The notes under the pieces are model-generated. The model was not told where the DNA came from, ran no database searches, and was given only the letters and a program-made list of their open reading frames with translations. From Bacteroidales bacterium (GTDB lineage Bacteria; Bacteroidota; Bacteroidia; Bacteroidales; UBA10428), in the NCBI GenBank assembly GCA_016934395.1, contig JAFGSZ010000153.1:1-61849 (forward strand): a DNA stretch of 61,849 bases, given 5' to 3'. Positions 9,273-18,536 of the stretch are shown piece after piece (the stretch's first letter is position 1; each line of letters starts with the position of its first letter). The position numbers and the translations under genes are program-made.

Positions 9273-10679
9273 TTAAAACCGGAATAATCCTACTGATTGC
9301 TCCAGTTCAGCATATTGAATTAAATAATCGTATTTTGAATTTATATAATTAATCTCTGCAGAGGTGACTGCGTTCCGGGCATCAATAAACTCAAAAAGGC
9401 TAACCTGTCCTTCCCTGTATTTTCGTTCAACAATTTCAAAGGCTTTTTTAGCATTTAATAATTGTTTCGAACCGGCATTAATCGTTGCTTCAGCTGCTTT
9501 TACTCCGAACCATTTATCGGCTGTCTGCAATAAAATCCGGGACCGGGTTTCTTTGGTTTTTAAGTTCAGTATTTCTTCTTTTACCCGTGCTTCCTGAATT
9601 TTTGTGTTGTTCCTGAATCCCTGAAATAATGGCCATTTGAGTACCAGTGAAGCGAGCATATAATCATCTTTTTCTGTAAAACTGTATTTCTCTCCCTGAA
9701 AACCATATTCCACAGCCCCGTATAATGAAGGGAATTTTGCAGACCGGCTCATACGTGTTATAGATGATGCAGCCCCACTATAACTTTCCATTTGTTGAAA
9801 TTCTTCCCGGTTTGCAAGGGCCATGTTTTGTGTCTGGGTAAGGTCAAAATCAAAGTTTTCGATAACAATGGCGCTATCTACCTGTATTTCTTCCCCGAAT
9901 GGCCGGTTCAGAAGAAAATTAAAATACGATGCTGCAAGATATTGTTGTTGTTGAGCCTGAATTTTCTGTTGATCCAGTTTTCCTAATTCAGCTTCTGCCC
10001 GAAAAATATGATCAACAGTGACTTTTTGGTTTTCATATAATTTTTTATTCACCCTCAGGTTTTCTTCCAGTAATATTTTTGTATTATCAATTAACTGGTT
10101 TACCTCAAGCGACTTTAAATAATTAAAATAGGCCTTCTTAATTTCAGCCACCAGGAACCGTTTAAAAACCATGGTATTGAAACGTTCTGCATCTGCCAGC
10201 AGCGTTCTTAATTGTCTATTAAAAACAAGTTGCGGAGCAATAATAGGTTGCACAAGCTGGATTTTAGTTTCCTGTTCCACAGGCCGGTAAAAATAAAACT
10301 CTTCGTTTTCCAGGTTTTCCGGAAAGGCGCCTGATGGTATTGATAACTGCTGGTTCAGATAATTCAGGTTTTGGTAAACCGGGTTCAGCAAATCACCAAC
10401 AGGGAATTCAATTACACGTCCGCCTTGGGCAACCGTATAGCGGGCATTCAGGTTTATATCGGGTAAAAATAATCCTTTTGCTTCATCAAGTTCCAGAATA
10501 CGCAGTTTTAAACTGTCTTCTGCCTGCTTTAAACCCAGATTATTTTCCAGCCCGGTGCGGATATAATTTTCCAATATTGAATGCTGAGCATTAAGTAAAA
10601 CCGGAGAAAAAATCCCGCAGGTAAACATCCATAACAGAAAAAATAATCTGTTCCTTATTAACGCATGTTGTTTCATCAT
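9273..10679 (-). CDS. TolC-family outer-membrane efflux channel
   Basis: The 468-residue protein has a signal peptide (about 14-31) and two repeated long helical segments characteristic of the outer-membrane efflux protein family (first repeat about 35-230, second about 250-468), including the ending ...YLIQYAELEQSVGLFRF typical of the Bacteroidota group. It forms the trimeric outer-membrane exit duct for the RND pump encoded downstream. Its ATG overlaps the stop of the tetR gene by an ATGA arrangement, which implies translational coupling with the regulator. No defects are seen. Confidence 0.92.
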   Translation of the reverse strand: MMKQHALIRNRLFFLLWMFTCGIFSPVLLNAQHSILENYIRTGLENNLGLKQAEDSLKLRILELDEAKGLFLPDINLNARYTVAQGGRVIEFPVGDLLNPVYQNLNYLNQQLSIPSGAFPENLENEEFYFYRPVEQETKIQLVQPIIAPQLVFNRQLRTLLADAERFNTMVFKRFLVAEIKKAYFNYLKSLEVNQLIDNTKILLEENLRVNKKLYENQKVTVDHIFRAEAELGKLDQQKIQAQQQQYLAASYFNFLLNRPFGEEIQVDSAIVIENFDFDLTQTQNMALANREEFQQMESYSGAASSITRMSRSAKFPSLYGAVEYGFQGEKYSFTEKDDYMLASLVLKWPLFQGFRNNTKIQEARVKEEILNLKTKETRSRILLQTADKWFGVKAAEATINAGSKQLLNAKKAFEIVERKYREGQVSLFEFIDARNAVTSAEINYINSKYDYLIQYAELEQSVGLFRF

Positions 10680-11308
10680 CGTTTCCCCCCGTGTATTACA
10701 ATATTAAAATGGGTATCGATAATCTGATCTTCACTTATATTGTACAATTCATATATTCCCTTTTTGTTTTTGGCCACCACCACCACACCCATAAGCTGTG
10801 TCCAGAGTGCAAAGGCAAATTCATTTACCGGGATATCATTACGCAGGGATCCGTCATGTATTCCCTGTTTTACACACTGAGTAACCAGTGCAAGTGGTGA
10901 TTCTTCAATTATATGGCTTTGCAGCTTTTCCCGGGGCATATTTAATCTTTCGATATCACTGGTTTGAAAATAGGTAAACAAATTAAAATAGTCCTCGTGA
11001 TTTTTTGAAAAGGCAACAAATGCTTTCCCTAATTCTTTCAGGTTCTCCAAACCGGAATAATTGTTTTTTATTTGTTCCTGCATCATTTTTTTTAAAATAT
11101 CCATTCCCCGCAAAAAAACTGCATACAATAAATCTTCCCTGCTTTTAAAATACAAATACAGGGTCCCTTTGCTTAGTTCGGCTTGTTCAGCTATACTTTC
11201 CATTGATGCAGATTCACCGCCCCGGCCAAAAAAAACTTTTTCTGCCGCTTCAATAATTTCAATTCTACGTCTTTCTTTTTCGCGTTCCTTGCGTTCTGAA
11301 ATTCCCAT
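10676..11308 (-). CDS. TetR-family transcriptional regulator of the efflux operon
   Basis: The 210-residue protein has an N-terminal TetR DNA-binding domain: the helix-turn-helix lies at about residues 36-58 (SIAEQAELSKGTLYLYFKS), with the classic YLYFKSREDLLYAV ending. The C-terminal part is a variable ligand-binding domain. As the first gene of the operon and overlapping the TolC-like gene by 4 bp, it most likely represses its own transcription and that of the pump, with release on binding a pump substrate. A perfect palindrome 22 bp upstream of the start codon is a good operator candidate. Confidence 0.93.
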   Translation of the reverse strand: MGISERKEREKERRRIEIIEAAEKVFFGRGGESASMESIAEQAELSKGTLYLYFKSREDLLYAVFLRGMDILKKMMQEQIKNNYSGLENLKELGKAFVAFSKNHEDYFNLFTYFQTSDIERLNMPREKLQSHIIEESPLALVTQCVKQGIHDGSLRNDIPVNEFAFALWTQLMGVVVVAKNKKGIYELYNISEDQIIDTHFNIVIHGGKR

Positions 11309-11330
11309 TATTTAACATATGAACATAAAA

Positions 11331-11343
11331 TGACTAATAGTCA
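11331..11343. promoter_or_regulatory. Candidate TetR operator
   Basis: TGACTAATAGTCA is a perfect 13-bp palindrome with a central A, lying between the tetR start codon and a -7 box. Half sites of TGACTA type are common for AcrR/TetR repressors. Binding here would cover the predicted transcription start, giving autorepression of the efflux operon. Confidence 0.65.
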
Positions 11344-11344
11344 G

Positions 11345-11352
11345 CAAATATA
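11345..11352 (-). promoter_or_regulatory. Candidate -7 box of the efflux operon promoter
   Basis: On the minus strand the sequence reads TATATTTG, matching the Bacteroidota consensus TAnnTTTG. Transcription would start about 7 nt downstream, inside the palindromic operator. No clear -33 box was seen. Confidence 0.45.
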
Positions 11353-11525
11353 TTCAAATTTTATTAATGTGTATGTTCCGCTTATATTAATTCGGCTTCC
11401 TGTACATATTTATTACTACTGCCCTTTTTAAAATATCAATTCATTGATAAAGATTTTGAAAACATTTGATTTTAGCCTACTTTTATTCAGGCAAAATTTA
11501 AATTAACCAACCCTTACAGTCGCAA

Positions 11526-11996
11526 ATGAAACAGTATTTTCGAAGAATGCTAAAATCCCTTACAGCATCTATAATATTAATTGGTGTATTGCTGCTGATG
11601 GTTCCGATTATTACGGAACACAGGGCATTTAACGAAGTTTTTGCCGAGTTGATATCTACCGGCCGTTATACATTGCTGGTAGCGCTTTTGTTAATATTTT
11701 CATTTTCGTACCCAATATTGGGTTTTGGGAAAAAAGTACGCTATATCAATGGAAGTTTTGTTAAAAACCGCCAGGAAATTGAAATGGCCTTTGATGATCT
11801 GAATTATCTCCTGGAATCGGAAGAAGAAAATACGCTGGTTTTCAGAAAAAAAAATATTTTGCTGCGGTTTATTTATTACTGGGAGGATAAAATTGAAGTC
11901 GATACTAAAAATAATCCATTAATTATTTCCGGTGTTAGAAAAGAATTACGGAAATTAGACCAATTACTGGACAAACATTTGTTAAGTAAAGAATAA
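11526..11996 (+). CDS. Uncharacterised small membrane protein with two helices
   Basis: This 156-residue protein is not recognised. It has two hydrophobic helices (about 10-33 and 46-66) joined by a short loop, and then a soluble charged tail of about 90 residues that is acidic around ESEEENT and ends in a helix (RKELRKLDQLLDKHL). The tail would face the cytosol if both ends are inside. It starts at an ATG, stands alone between the divergent tetR operon and the helicase gene 87 bp downstream. Function unknown. Confidence 0.65.
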   Translation: MKQYFRRMLKSLTASIILIGVLLLMVPIITEHRAFNEVFAELISTGRYTLLVALLLIFSFSYPILGFGKKVRYINGSFVKNRQEIEMAFDDLNYLLESEEENTLVFRKKNILLRFIYYWEDKIEVDTKNNPLIISGVRKELRKLDQLLDKHLLSKE

Positions 11997-12083
11997 CGAC
12001 TTTTGCCAATTTTCATTATTTCTTTTATTTCGTTTTCCCGGAAGATTTTCCGGTGATATTTTTTATTTAAAAATTGCGCCTTT

Positions 12084-14639
12084 GTGAAAGAAACGATTAA
12101 ACCAAACTATTTCACTACAACTTCTGGTCCTCACTCCGGGGAAACTGAAAATTTCCTGAATACTCAACTTCAACTGGCGCATCAGTACGTTGAGTTTACC
12201 AACAAAAATGTTTTTCTTACCGGCAAAGCAGGAACCGGAAAAACAACTTTTTTGCACCGGTTAAAAAGAAATTCACCGAAACGCTGTGTTGTTGTGGCGC
12301 CTACCGGTGTGGCTGCAATAAATGCCGGAGGCGTAACCATTCATTCATTTTTTCAGATGCCATTTGGGCCTCATTTGCCGAAAGAAACCATTGAAAGCAA
12401 TGATACTCCATATGCTGCAGGATATACCAGAATTTCCAAATCCAAAATAGATATTATCCGCTCCCTCGATCTGTTGATTATTGATGAAATCAGTATGGTG
12501 CGGGCCGATTTACTTGATGGCATAGACGAAGTATTGCGGCGATACCGGCGAACCACAAAACCATTTGGAGGCGTGCAGCTTTTAATGATCGGCGATATCC
12601 GGCAATTATCACCGGTAGTAAAAGAAGAAGACTGGCAGTTGTTAAAGCCCTATTACAACAGCCTGTATTTTTTTGAAAGCCATGCTTTACAAAAGACAAA
12701 TTATATAAGCATAGAATTAAAACACATCTATCGGCAGAGCGACGAGCGATTTATCGAAATATTAAACAAAATCAGGGAAAACCAAACCGACAACAAAACG
12801 CTTGAAGAGCTTAATAAAAGTTATAATCCGGCCTTTCTGAAAAAACAGGAAGAAGGATATATTATTTTAACCACGCATAATGCCAGGGCAAAGGAAATCA
12901 ATCAGAGCAGGCTGGATATCCTGAAGAATAAAACATTTACTTTTAGCGCCGAGCAAACCGGGAATTTCCCGGAATATATGTATCCCACAGAGGCTGAGTT
13001 GGAGTTAAAAGAAGGTGCACAGGTAATGTTTGTAAAAAACGACCCTTCTGCGGAAAAACGCTTTTATAATGGTAAAATTGGGGTGATCGAAAAAATTGCT
13101 GAAGAAAATAATCTAATCTTTGTCAAATGTCCTGATGAAAATGAGTCCATAGCAGTAAATCCCGCCGAATGGGAAAATTGTATGTATACCCTGAATCCGG
13201 AAACAAAGGAGATTGAAGAAACCGTGATCGGCGTTTTTAAACAGTTCCCGCTGAAACTGGCATGGGCCATAACCATACACAAAAGCCAGGGCCTGACCTT
13301 TGATAAAGCCATAATCGATGCCCACGATTCCTTTGCTCACGGACAGGTATATGTAGCGCTCAGCCGGTGCCGGTCTCTTGATGGGCTGGTATTAAGTTCG
13401 CCCATTGTCGAATCGAGTATAAAAAGCGATACCGGGGTATCCCGGTTTTCGAAAGAAATTGAAGAAAATCAACCCGGTGAAGAAGCCCTTAAGCAGGAAA
13501 GGAACAATTTCAGACGTGATTTACTTTTCGAACTGTTCGATTTTAAAAACATACAATACAGGACCTTTACCTGTATCAAAAGGTTTAATGAACATGCCCA
13601 ATCGATTCTTGGAGATCAGGCAGCTGTTTTTCAGGAAATGAATAATCTCCTGGAAACGGAATTAATTAAGGTTTCGGAAAAATTTCAACCCCGGTTACAG
13701 CTTCTGCTGAATGGTAATGATGTGCCGGAAAACCAACTCCTTTTGAACGAACGCATCCGGAAAGCCGTTGCTTACTTCAGCGAAAAGCTTGACATGATTG
13801 TAAATACGAACCTTTCCCGCATTAGTGTGGAAACCGATAACCGTCAAATTAAAAAACAGCTTACCGAAGCGCTGGAAAATCTGAATCAGGAATTTTTTGT
13901 AAAAAAAGAATGTCTGAATGTTTGCAGAGAGGGCTTTGATATGAAAAAATATCTCGATACCAGGGCCAAAGCATCTATTGAAAAAATTAAGATTAAACCG
14001 GCTAAACGGGCAGATGAAGAATCAGATTTCCGGGAAATTACACATCCTGAACTGTACGCAAAGATCCGGAAGTGGCGCAATCAACTGGCATCTCAACAAG
14101 GCATTCCGCCCTACAGGATTATCAGCCAAAAGGCTGTTGCCAGTATCGCTATAAATTTGCCTGCTTCTGTAGATGAATTGTTGCTGATTAAGGGCATCGG
14201 AAGAAAAAAGATTACCACATATGGAACACAAATTCTGGAACTTATTAACGCCTATTGCAAGGATTTTAATATAAAATATCAACCCGATTTTGAATTGGTT
14301 TTTAATGAAAAAAAGAAAAAAGAAAACAAACCTGATACCAAAAAAATAAGTCTGGAACTTTATCGGCAGGGGAAAACCGTTGAACAGATTGCTGCCGAAA
14401 GAGGATTGACTGTTAATACAATAGAAGGCCACCTGGCGCATGCTATTGAGAATGGAGAATTGGGCATATCGGGATTTTTATCAGAGGAACAGGTAACGGA
14501 AATAACAACTGCCATAAAAAAATCAGATTCACTGCAACTTACTCCCCTAAAAGATTTGCTTAATCATAAGTATGATTATGGAAAATTAAAAATGGCAGTA
14601 GCGCATTACCTATATGAAACAAGTATGAAAAGAAAATAA
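12084..14639 (+). CDS. Pif1/RecD-like DNA helicase with HRDC and C-terminal HTH domains
   Basis: The 851-residue protein starts with a superfamily 1 helicase: Walker A GKAGTGKTT (47-55), Walker B LLIIDEISM (about 131-139), and a late UvrD-like motif with TIHKSQGLT and YVALSRCRS (about 395-430). A linker rich in helices follows. An HRDC-type domain at about 657-725 contains a helix-hairpin-helix-like LLLIKGIGRKKITTYG. A helicase-associated HTH domain (RQGKTVEQIAAERGLTVNTIEGHL) fills the last 90 residues. It probably unwinds DNA during repair or resolves unusual structures such as G-quadruplexes, as Pif1 does. The start is GTG at 12084; no strong ribosome site is visible, so the exact start is uncertain by a few codons. 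Confidence 0.88.
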   Translation: MKETIKPNYFTTTSGPHSGETENFLNTQLQLAHQYVEFTNKNVFLTGKAGTGKTTFLHRLKRNSPKRCVVVAPTGVAAINAGGVTIHSFFQMPFGPHLPKETIESNDTPYAAGYTRISKSKIDIIRSLDLLIIDEISMVRADLLDGIDEVLRRYRRTTKPFGGVQLLMIGDIRQLSPVVKEEDWQLLKPYYNSLYFFESHALQKTNYISIELKHIYRQSDERFIEILNKIRENQTDNKTLEELNKSYNPAFLKKQEEGYIILTTHNARAKEINQSRLDILKNKTFTFSAEQTGNFPEYMYPTEAELELKEGAQVMFVKNDPSAEKRFYNGKIGVIEKIAEENNLIFVKCPDENESIAVNPAEWENCMYTLNPETKEIEETVIGVFKQFPLKLAWAITIHKSQGLTFDKAIIDAHDSFAHGQVYVALSRCRSLDGLVLSSPIVESSIKSDTGVSRFSKEIEENQPGEEALKQERNNFRRDLLFELFDFKNIQYRTFTCIKRFNEHAQSILGDQAAVFQEMNNLLETELIKVSEKFQPRLQLLLNGNDVPENQLLLNERIRKAVAYFSEKLDMIVNTNLSRISVETDNRQIKKQLTEALENLNQEFFVKKECLNVCREGFDMKKYLDTRAKASIEKIKIKPAKRADEESDFREITHPELYAKIRKWRNQLASQQGIPPYRIISQKAVASIAINLPASVDELLLIKGIGRKKITTYGTQILELINAYCKDFNIKYQPDFELVFNEKKKKENKPDTKKISLELYRQGKTVEQIAAERGLTVNTIEGHLAHAIENGELGISGFLSEEQVTEITTAIKKSDSLQLTPLKDLLNHKYDYGKLKMAVAHYLYETSMKRK

Positions 14640-14660
14640 AACTTTATTAATCCGGGCTTA

Positions 14661-15389
14661 TCATATAACTTCATTAATTTTCTTAGTGAATTTTTCCGAA
14701 ATAAAATTCCAGTTCACTATATTCCAGAACGCATCTACATATTCAGCCCTGCGGTTTTGATACTTCAGATAGTAGGCATGTTCCCATACATCAATGCACA
14801 TTATAGGAATACCCCTCTCGTCAACTATATCCATCAGCGGACTGTCCTGGTTTGGAGTAGTGGTTATTTTTAATTTCCCGTTTTGAATAATCAGCCATGC
14901 CCAACCCGAACCAAAAATTGTTTTTGCGGCTGTGGAATATTTTTCTTTAAAATTATCGAATGACCCGAAATTGCCGTTAATAGCATCCAGAAGGTCACCT
15001 CCGGGAGTTCCGCCTCCATTGGGAGACATTACATTCCAGTATAATTTATGATTAAAATAACCGCCTCCGTTATTTCGAACAGCTTCAGAATATTTTGATA
15101 CATTCATTAAAATTTCCCGTGCATTTTTGGCCTGTATGCCTTCAGCTTTTACGGCAGCATTAAATTTCTGTGTATATCCTGCATGATGTTTTGAATGGTG
15201 GAGTGTCATGGTTTGCTCATCAATATATGGTTCGAGAGCATTATAGGCATACGGAAGATCGGGTAATTTAAATTCCGGTGTTCCCGACTTTTTAAATACA
15301 CCAAATACAGAATTTTTTGCCAATACCGGGGCTGCGAACATTGCTCCGATTCCAAGAATACCTGATTTAATAAAGCTTCTTTTATTCAT
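14661..15389 (-). CDS. Exported Fe/Mn superoxide dismutase
   Basis: The 242-residue protein has the complete Fe/Mn SOD fold after a 24-residue leader. Metal ligands are visible in TLHHSKHHAGY, GYFNHKLYWNVMSP and DVWEHAYYLKY. The Gly run before the second ligand (NNGGGYFNH) and the Gln in TPNQDSPLMD fit a manganese or cambialistic enzyme better than an iron one. The leader (MNKRSFIKSGILGIGAMFAA) has a KR pair followed by SFIK and a hydrophobic stretch, like a weak Tat signal, so the folded metalloenzyme is probably moved to the periplasm to detoxify superoxide there. It is convergent with the helicase gene, 21 bp apart. Confidence 0.93.
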   Translation of the reverse strand: MNKRSFIKSGILGIGAMFAAPVLAKNSVFGVFKKSGTPEFKLPDLPYAYNALEPYIDEQTMTLHHSKHHAGYTQKFNAAVKAEGIQAKNAREILMNVSKYSEAVRNNGGGYFNHKLYWNVMSPNGGGTPGGDLLDAINGNFGSFDNFKEKYSTAAKTIFGSGWAWLIIQNGKLKITTTPNQDSPLMDIVDERGIPIMCIDVWEHAYYLKYQNRRAEYVDAFWNIVNWNFISEKFTKKINEVI

Positions 15390-15475
15390 TTTATCGTTTC
15401 TCTTTTTAGTCTGAAATCATTGGAATTAACAAACTTAAAAATAAATAGTTCAACTTAAAAGAGTTTTGCAGATTA

Positions 15476-16846
15476 TTATGGATTCAATATTTCCGCAATT
15501 AAATGCTCCAGGGTGGTCTTTTCCTGGCTCCCTGTAATCATGTTTTTAACGGTAATTTTTCCTTCATTTATTTCGTCTTCACCCACCAAAACAACGTAGG
15601 CCACACTTTTAGCATTGGCATAATTCATTTGTTTTTTAAGCTTTGCCGGGTCGGGATAAATTTCGGCGCTAATGTTATTTTTTCTTAATTCCGGGAGATA
15701 ACTCATACAGATTTTTTCTTCCTTATTCCCGAAGTTTACAAAGAGCACTTTACTGCCACCTGAAACCTCCTGCGGAAATAGCGTTAATTGCTCCAGCACA
15801 TCATAGATCCTGTCGGCGCCAAAAGAGATCCCCACGCCCGAAACATTTTTTAACCCAAAAATACCGGTAAGATCATCATACCTGCCACCCCCGCAAATAC
15901 TGCCAATTGACACATCTTTGGCCTTAACTTCGAAAATAGCCCCGGTATAATAATTTAATCCGCGTGCCAGCGTAAGGTCGAGTTCAACGTCTGCTGTAAT
16001 TTTGATATTTTTTAAATAATCAAGAAAGGAATTAATCTCTTTAAGTCCCTTTAATCCCGTTTCCGAACCCTGGAGCATGGATTGTAAAAATGTAAGTTTT
16101 GCTTCTGTATCCCCTATAAATTCAAGTACCGGTTTAAGCTTCGAAATATTCTCATCAGAAAATCCATTAGCCTTCAATTCAGCAACCACTTTTTCCAGAC
16201 CCGCCTTTTCAAGCTTATCCATGGCAATGGTTAGCGGGATCAACTCGCCCGGCCTGCCAATGGTTTCAGCTATGCCGGCAAGTATTTTGCGGTTGTTGAA
16301 TTTTACGGTAACGTTTATTTTTAACCGCTTAAATACCTCATCAATTATCTGTACCAGTTCAGCCTCGTTTATTTGCGAATTGCTTCCGATTACATCGGCA
16401 TCGCACTGGTAAAATTCCCGGTAGCGGCCTTTTTGCGGACGATCGGCACGCCATACCGGTTGAATCTGATACCGTTTAAACGGAAATGTGATTTCATTAA
16501 AATGCTGTACTACGTATCTTGCAAAAGGCACGGTAAGATCGTAGCGCAGGCCCTTTTCGGATATTAAAGCCGAAATATTGTTTGAATCGCCATTTTCTAA
16601 TTCACTTGCAGAAACCGAAGAAAGAAAATCACCTGAATTTAAAATCTTAAAAAGTAATTTATCTCCCTCCTCCCCGTATTTGCCCATAAGGGTAGACAAA
16701 TTTTCCATTGCCGGGGTTTCGATGGGGGCATATCCAAAAAGCTGAAAAATTTCCTTTATCGTATTAAATATATAATTCCTCCGAACGGTTTCAATGGTCC
16801 CAAAATCGCGTGTTCCCCTCGGAATTGATGGTTTCTGAATGTCCAT
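15476..16846 (-). CDS. hisS: Histidyl-tRNA synthetase
   Basis: The 456-residue class II synthetase starts with [12 protein letters not shown] and has the class II motifs: motif 2 region [32 protein letters not shown] split around the conserved Arg, the histidine-specific [14 protein letters not shown], and motif 3 [13 protein letters not shown] near residue 315. A C-terminal anticodon-binding domain (about 360-456) follows. It charges tRNA-His in the cytosol and should be essential. It lies 86 bp from the SOD gene with no evident shared transcription signal. Length and motifs are normal for the family. Confidence 0.97.
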   Translation of the reverse strand: MDIQKPSIPRGTRDFGTIETVRRNYIFNTIKEIFQLFGYAPIETPAMENLSTLMGKYGEEGDKLLFKILNSGDFLSSVSASELENGDSNNISALISEKGLRYDLTVPFARYVVQHFNEITFPFKRYQIQPVWRADRPQKGRYREFYQCDADVIGSNSQINEAELVQIIDEVFKRLKINVTVKFNNRKILAGIAETIGRPGELIPLTIAMDKLEKAGLEKVVAELKANGFSDENISKLKPVLEFIGDTEAKLTFLQSMLQGSETGLKGLKEINSFLDYLKNIKITADVELDLTLARGLNYYTGAIFEVKAKDVSIGSICGGGRYDDLTGIFGLKNVSGVGISFGADRIYDVLEQLTLFPQEVSGGSKVLFVNFGNKEEKICMSYLPELRKNNISAEIYPDPAKLKKQMNYANAKSVAYVVLVGEDEINEGKITVKNMITGSQEKTTLEHLIAEILNP

Positions 16847-17061
16847 AAAAAATAAAATGTATTAATGTCGCTTCAAAAATACTATTATTTTGCGAATACC
16901 TGAAATCCGCAATAAATTTCTAAAACTCAAAACAAATAAACCCTGCGAGGATTTTTCTCATGTCTTTTTTGTTATTAAAATCCTCTAAGATTAATCCTCG
17001 TATTCTGCGGATTTAAAGGAATACTAAATTTTGAATGATCCGGACATACTTGTTTTTAAAC

Positions 17062-17544
17062 TTAATTCTCACCGGTCAGACCCAGGGATTCCAGTATCCG
17101 GTTGTTATATGCCTGGCATTCTGCATCACCTTCCCGGGGCGCCCAGGGAGCAAATATTTTATCAGTCGCCACATCGTAGGGGCCGTCTTTCACTTCATAG
17201 ATTACCGTTCCTTTAGTTAAAACCAGCAAGGAATGCCAGCTGCCGGGAGAAATTTCAGCGCCAAAATTTTCAGTAGCCGGATCAAGTATTATAGATTCGG
17301 AAATCTGACCTGAATTATTGAATTCAATTACCAGCACCCTGCCTTTTAACACGATAAAAGCTTCACGTTTATCCGGATTTTCATGTTTATGGGGTTGCAG
17401 GTAGGTTCCGGGTTCCATGGCATTTAACATCCTGTGCAAAGTATCTTCCGGGACTTTATGAAAATTTAAATTTTTTCTTTTTCTTTCTGAACGCACGGCC
17501 TGCCGGCTTAAGTTATCTATAAGATTTTTATCGATTTTTATCAT
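17062..17544 (-). CDS. WbuC-family cupin-fold metalloprotein
   Basis: The 160-residue protein matches the WbuC family, small cupins often found in surface-polysaccharide clusters. The metal-binding cupin motif appears as YLQPHKHENPDKREAFIVLKG (shown in parts: LQPHKHEN about residues 49-56, Glu63) with the second His in SPGSWHSLLVL. The C-terminal region PYDVATDKIFAPWAP is typical. The reaction is not known. There is no polysaccharide cluster here. It is 5 bp downstream of the membrane protein gene at 17550, so both are likely one transcript. Confidence 0.8.
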   Translation of the reverse strand: MIKIDKNLIDNLSRQAVRSERKRKNLNFHKVPEDTLHRMLNAMEPGTYLQPHKHENPDKREAFIVLKGRVLVIEFNNSGQISESIILDPATENFGAEISPGSWHSLLVLTKGTVIYEVKDGPYDVATDKIFAPWAPREGDAECQAYNNRILESLGLTGEN

Positions 17545-17549
17545 ATTCT

Positions 17550-18263
17550 TTATCTGGGCATATAGGGATTATGATCTGATGTAATTTTTTTAGACGAGGG
17601 TGGAGATTCCTCCATGGATTCTTTTTTAATCTGTTTTTCTAATTCCTGTTTCTTTTGTATTTTTTTTATAGCAGGAATTCCCTGAAACATTAGTAATACA
17701 AAAACCACCTTTACAGGAATTGAAGACAGGGCATTGTCCTGGTTTTCAAAAGTCAGGAATAACACATAAAGTATATCGAGCATTGTTAGGGACAGTGCAA
17801 GATACAGGGCCCATAAATTTAATTTATTAATCAGATACGAAAGAATAAGAAATATTCCTCCATAAAATACCGAAGCAATACCAATGCCGGCATCCAGTAA
17901 AGGTTTAAAATCCATTATTTTTGCAATTCCCCCGGCAAAGATATTCACCACGGCAATAAATAGAACCAGTTGGAAAACCTTTTTTACTTTAACAAACGGA
18001 TCTGTAAAACTGCCGGGTACAGGTTCGCCATTTAAAAGAATTTCAGGATAATAAAAAACCCCGAGTCCGGAATATAATTTAATGCCTAACGTTCTTTCAT
18101 AATCAATCTTGTATTCAAAACCTTTAAGTAAAGATTTCCGGTTTAGTGAATGAAAAATTTCCTTGTTATTTAGTTTAATATGACAAGTTTTAAATCCGGA
18201 TTTCCAGAAAATCCAAAGTTTTTCATTTGTTTTTGTTTGTAAGAAATAAGTTCTGGATGGCAT
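17550..18263 (-). CDS. Uncharacterised membrane protein
   Basis: This 237-residue protein is not recognised. About 90 N-terminal residues look beta-rich and soluble (KTCHIKLNNKEIF, VFYYPEILLNGEPVPGS). Four hydrophobic segments follow at about 92-112, 120-142, 150-170 and 180-198, and the C-terminal tail is highly charged and proline/serine-rich. The N-terminal part has the look of a small beta-domain found on some cytosolic tails, but I cannot name it. It is the first gene of a pair with the WbuC-like cupin. Confidence 0.6.
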   Translation of the reverse strand: MPSRTYFLQTKTNEKLWIFWKSGFKTCHIKLNNKEIFHSLNRKSLLKGFEYKIDYERTLGIKLYSGLGVFYYPEILLNGEPVPGSFTDPFVKVKKVFQLVLFIAVVNIFAGGIAKIMDFKPLLDAGIGIASVFYGGIFLILSYLINKLNLWALYLALSLTMLDILYVLFLTFENQDNALSSIPVKVVFVLLMFQGIPAIKKIQKKQELEKQIKKESMEESPPSSKKITSDHNPYMPR

Positions 18264-18330
18264 AATTGTATAGTATTAGAAAACAACCTGAAAATACAAA
18301 ATTCCGGGATATTAAGAAATTTTAAAATCA

Positions 18331-18361
18331 AAGAAGCCGCTTAAAGGTTAAACGACTTCTT
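18331..18361 (-). terminator. Rho-independent terminator of the MFS gene
   Basis: On the minus strand AAGAAGTCG and CGGCTTCTT pair over 9 bp (one G-U pair) around a 13-nt loop and are followed by TTGATTTT. It lies about 175 bp past the stop of the MFS gene and just upstream of the next minus-strand gene. Confidence 0.6.
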
Positions 18362-18536
18362 ATCAAGGCATACTAAAAACAAGGATTAGAATTGTACCAG
18401 CAACTACTTACTGTAATACTTTTATTTACTTAAAAAAAATTAAAATTACGGGAAGTGATTGAATCCTCATATGTTAAATAACATATAGAACCATTTTTTT
18501 TCATGGTTTATCAAACAAATCTTCTAAGGAAATGGA

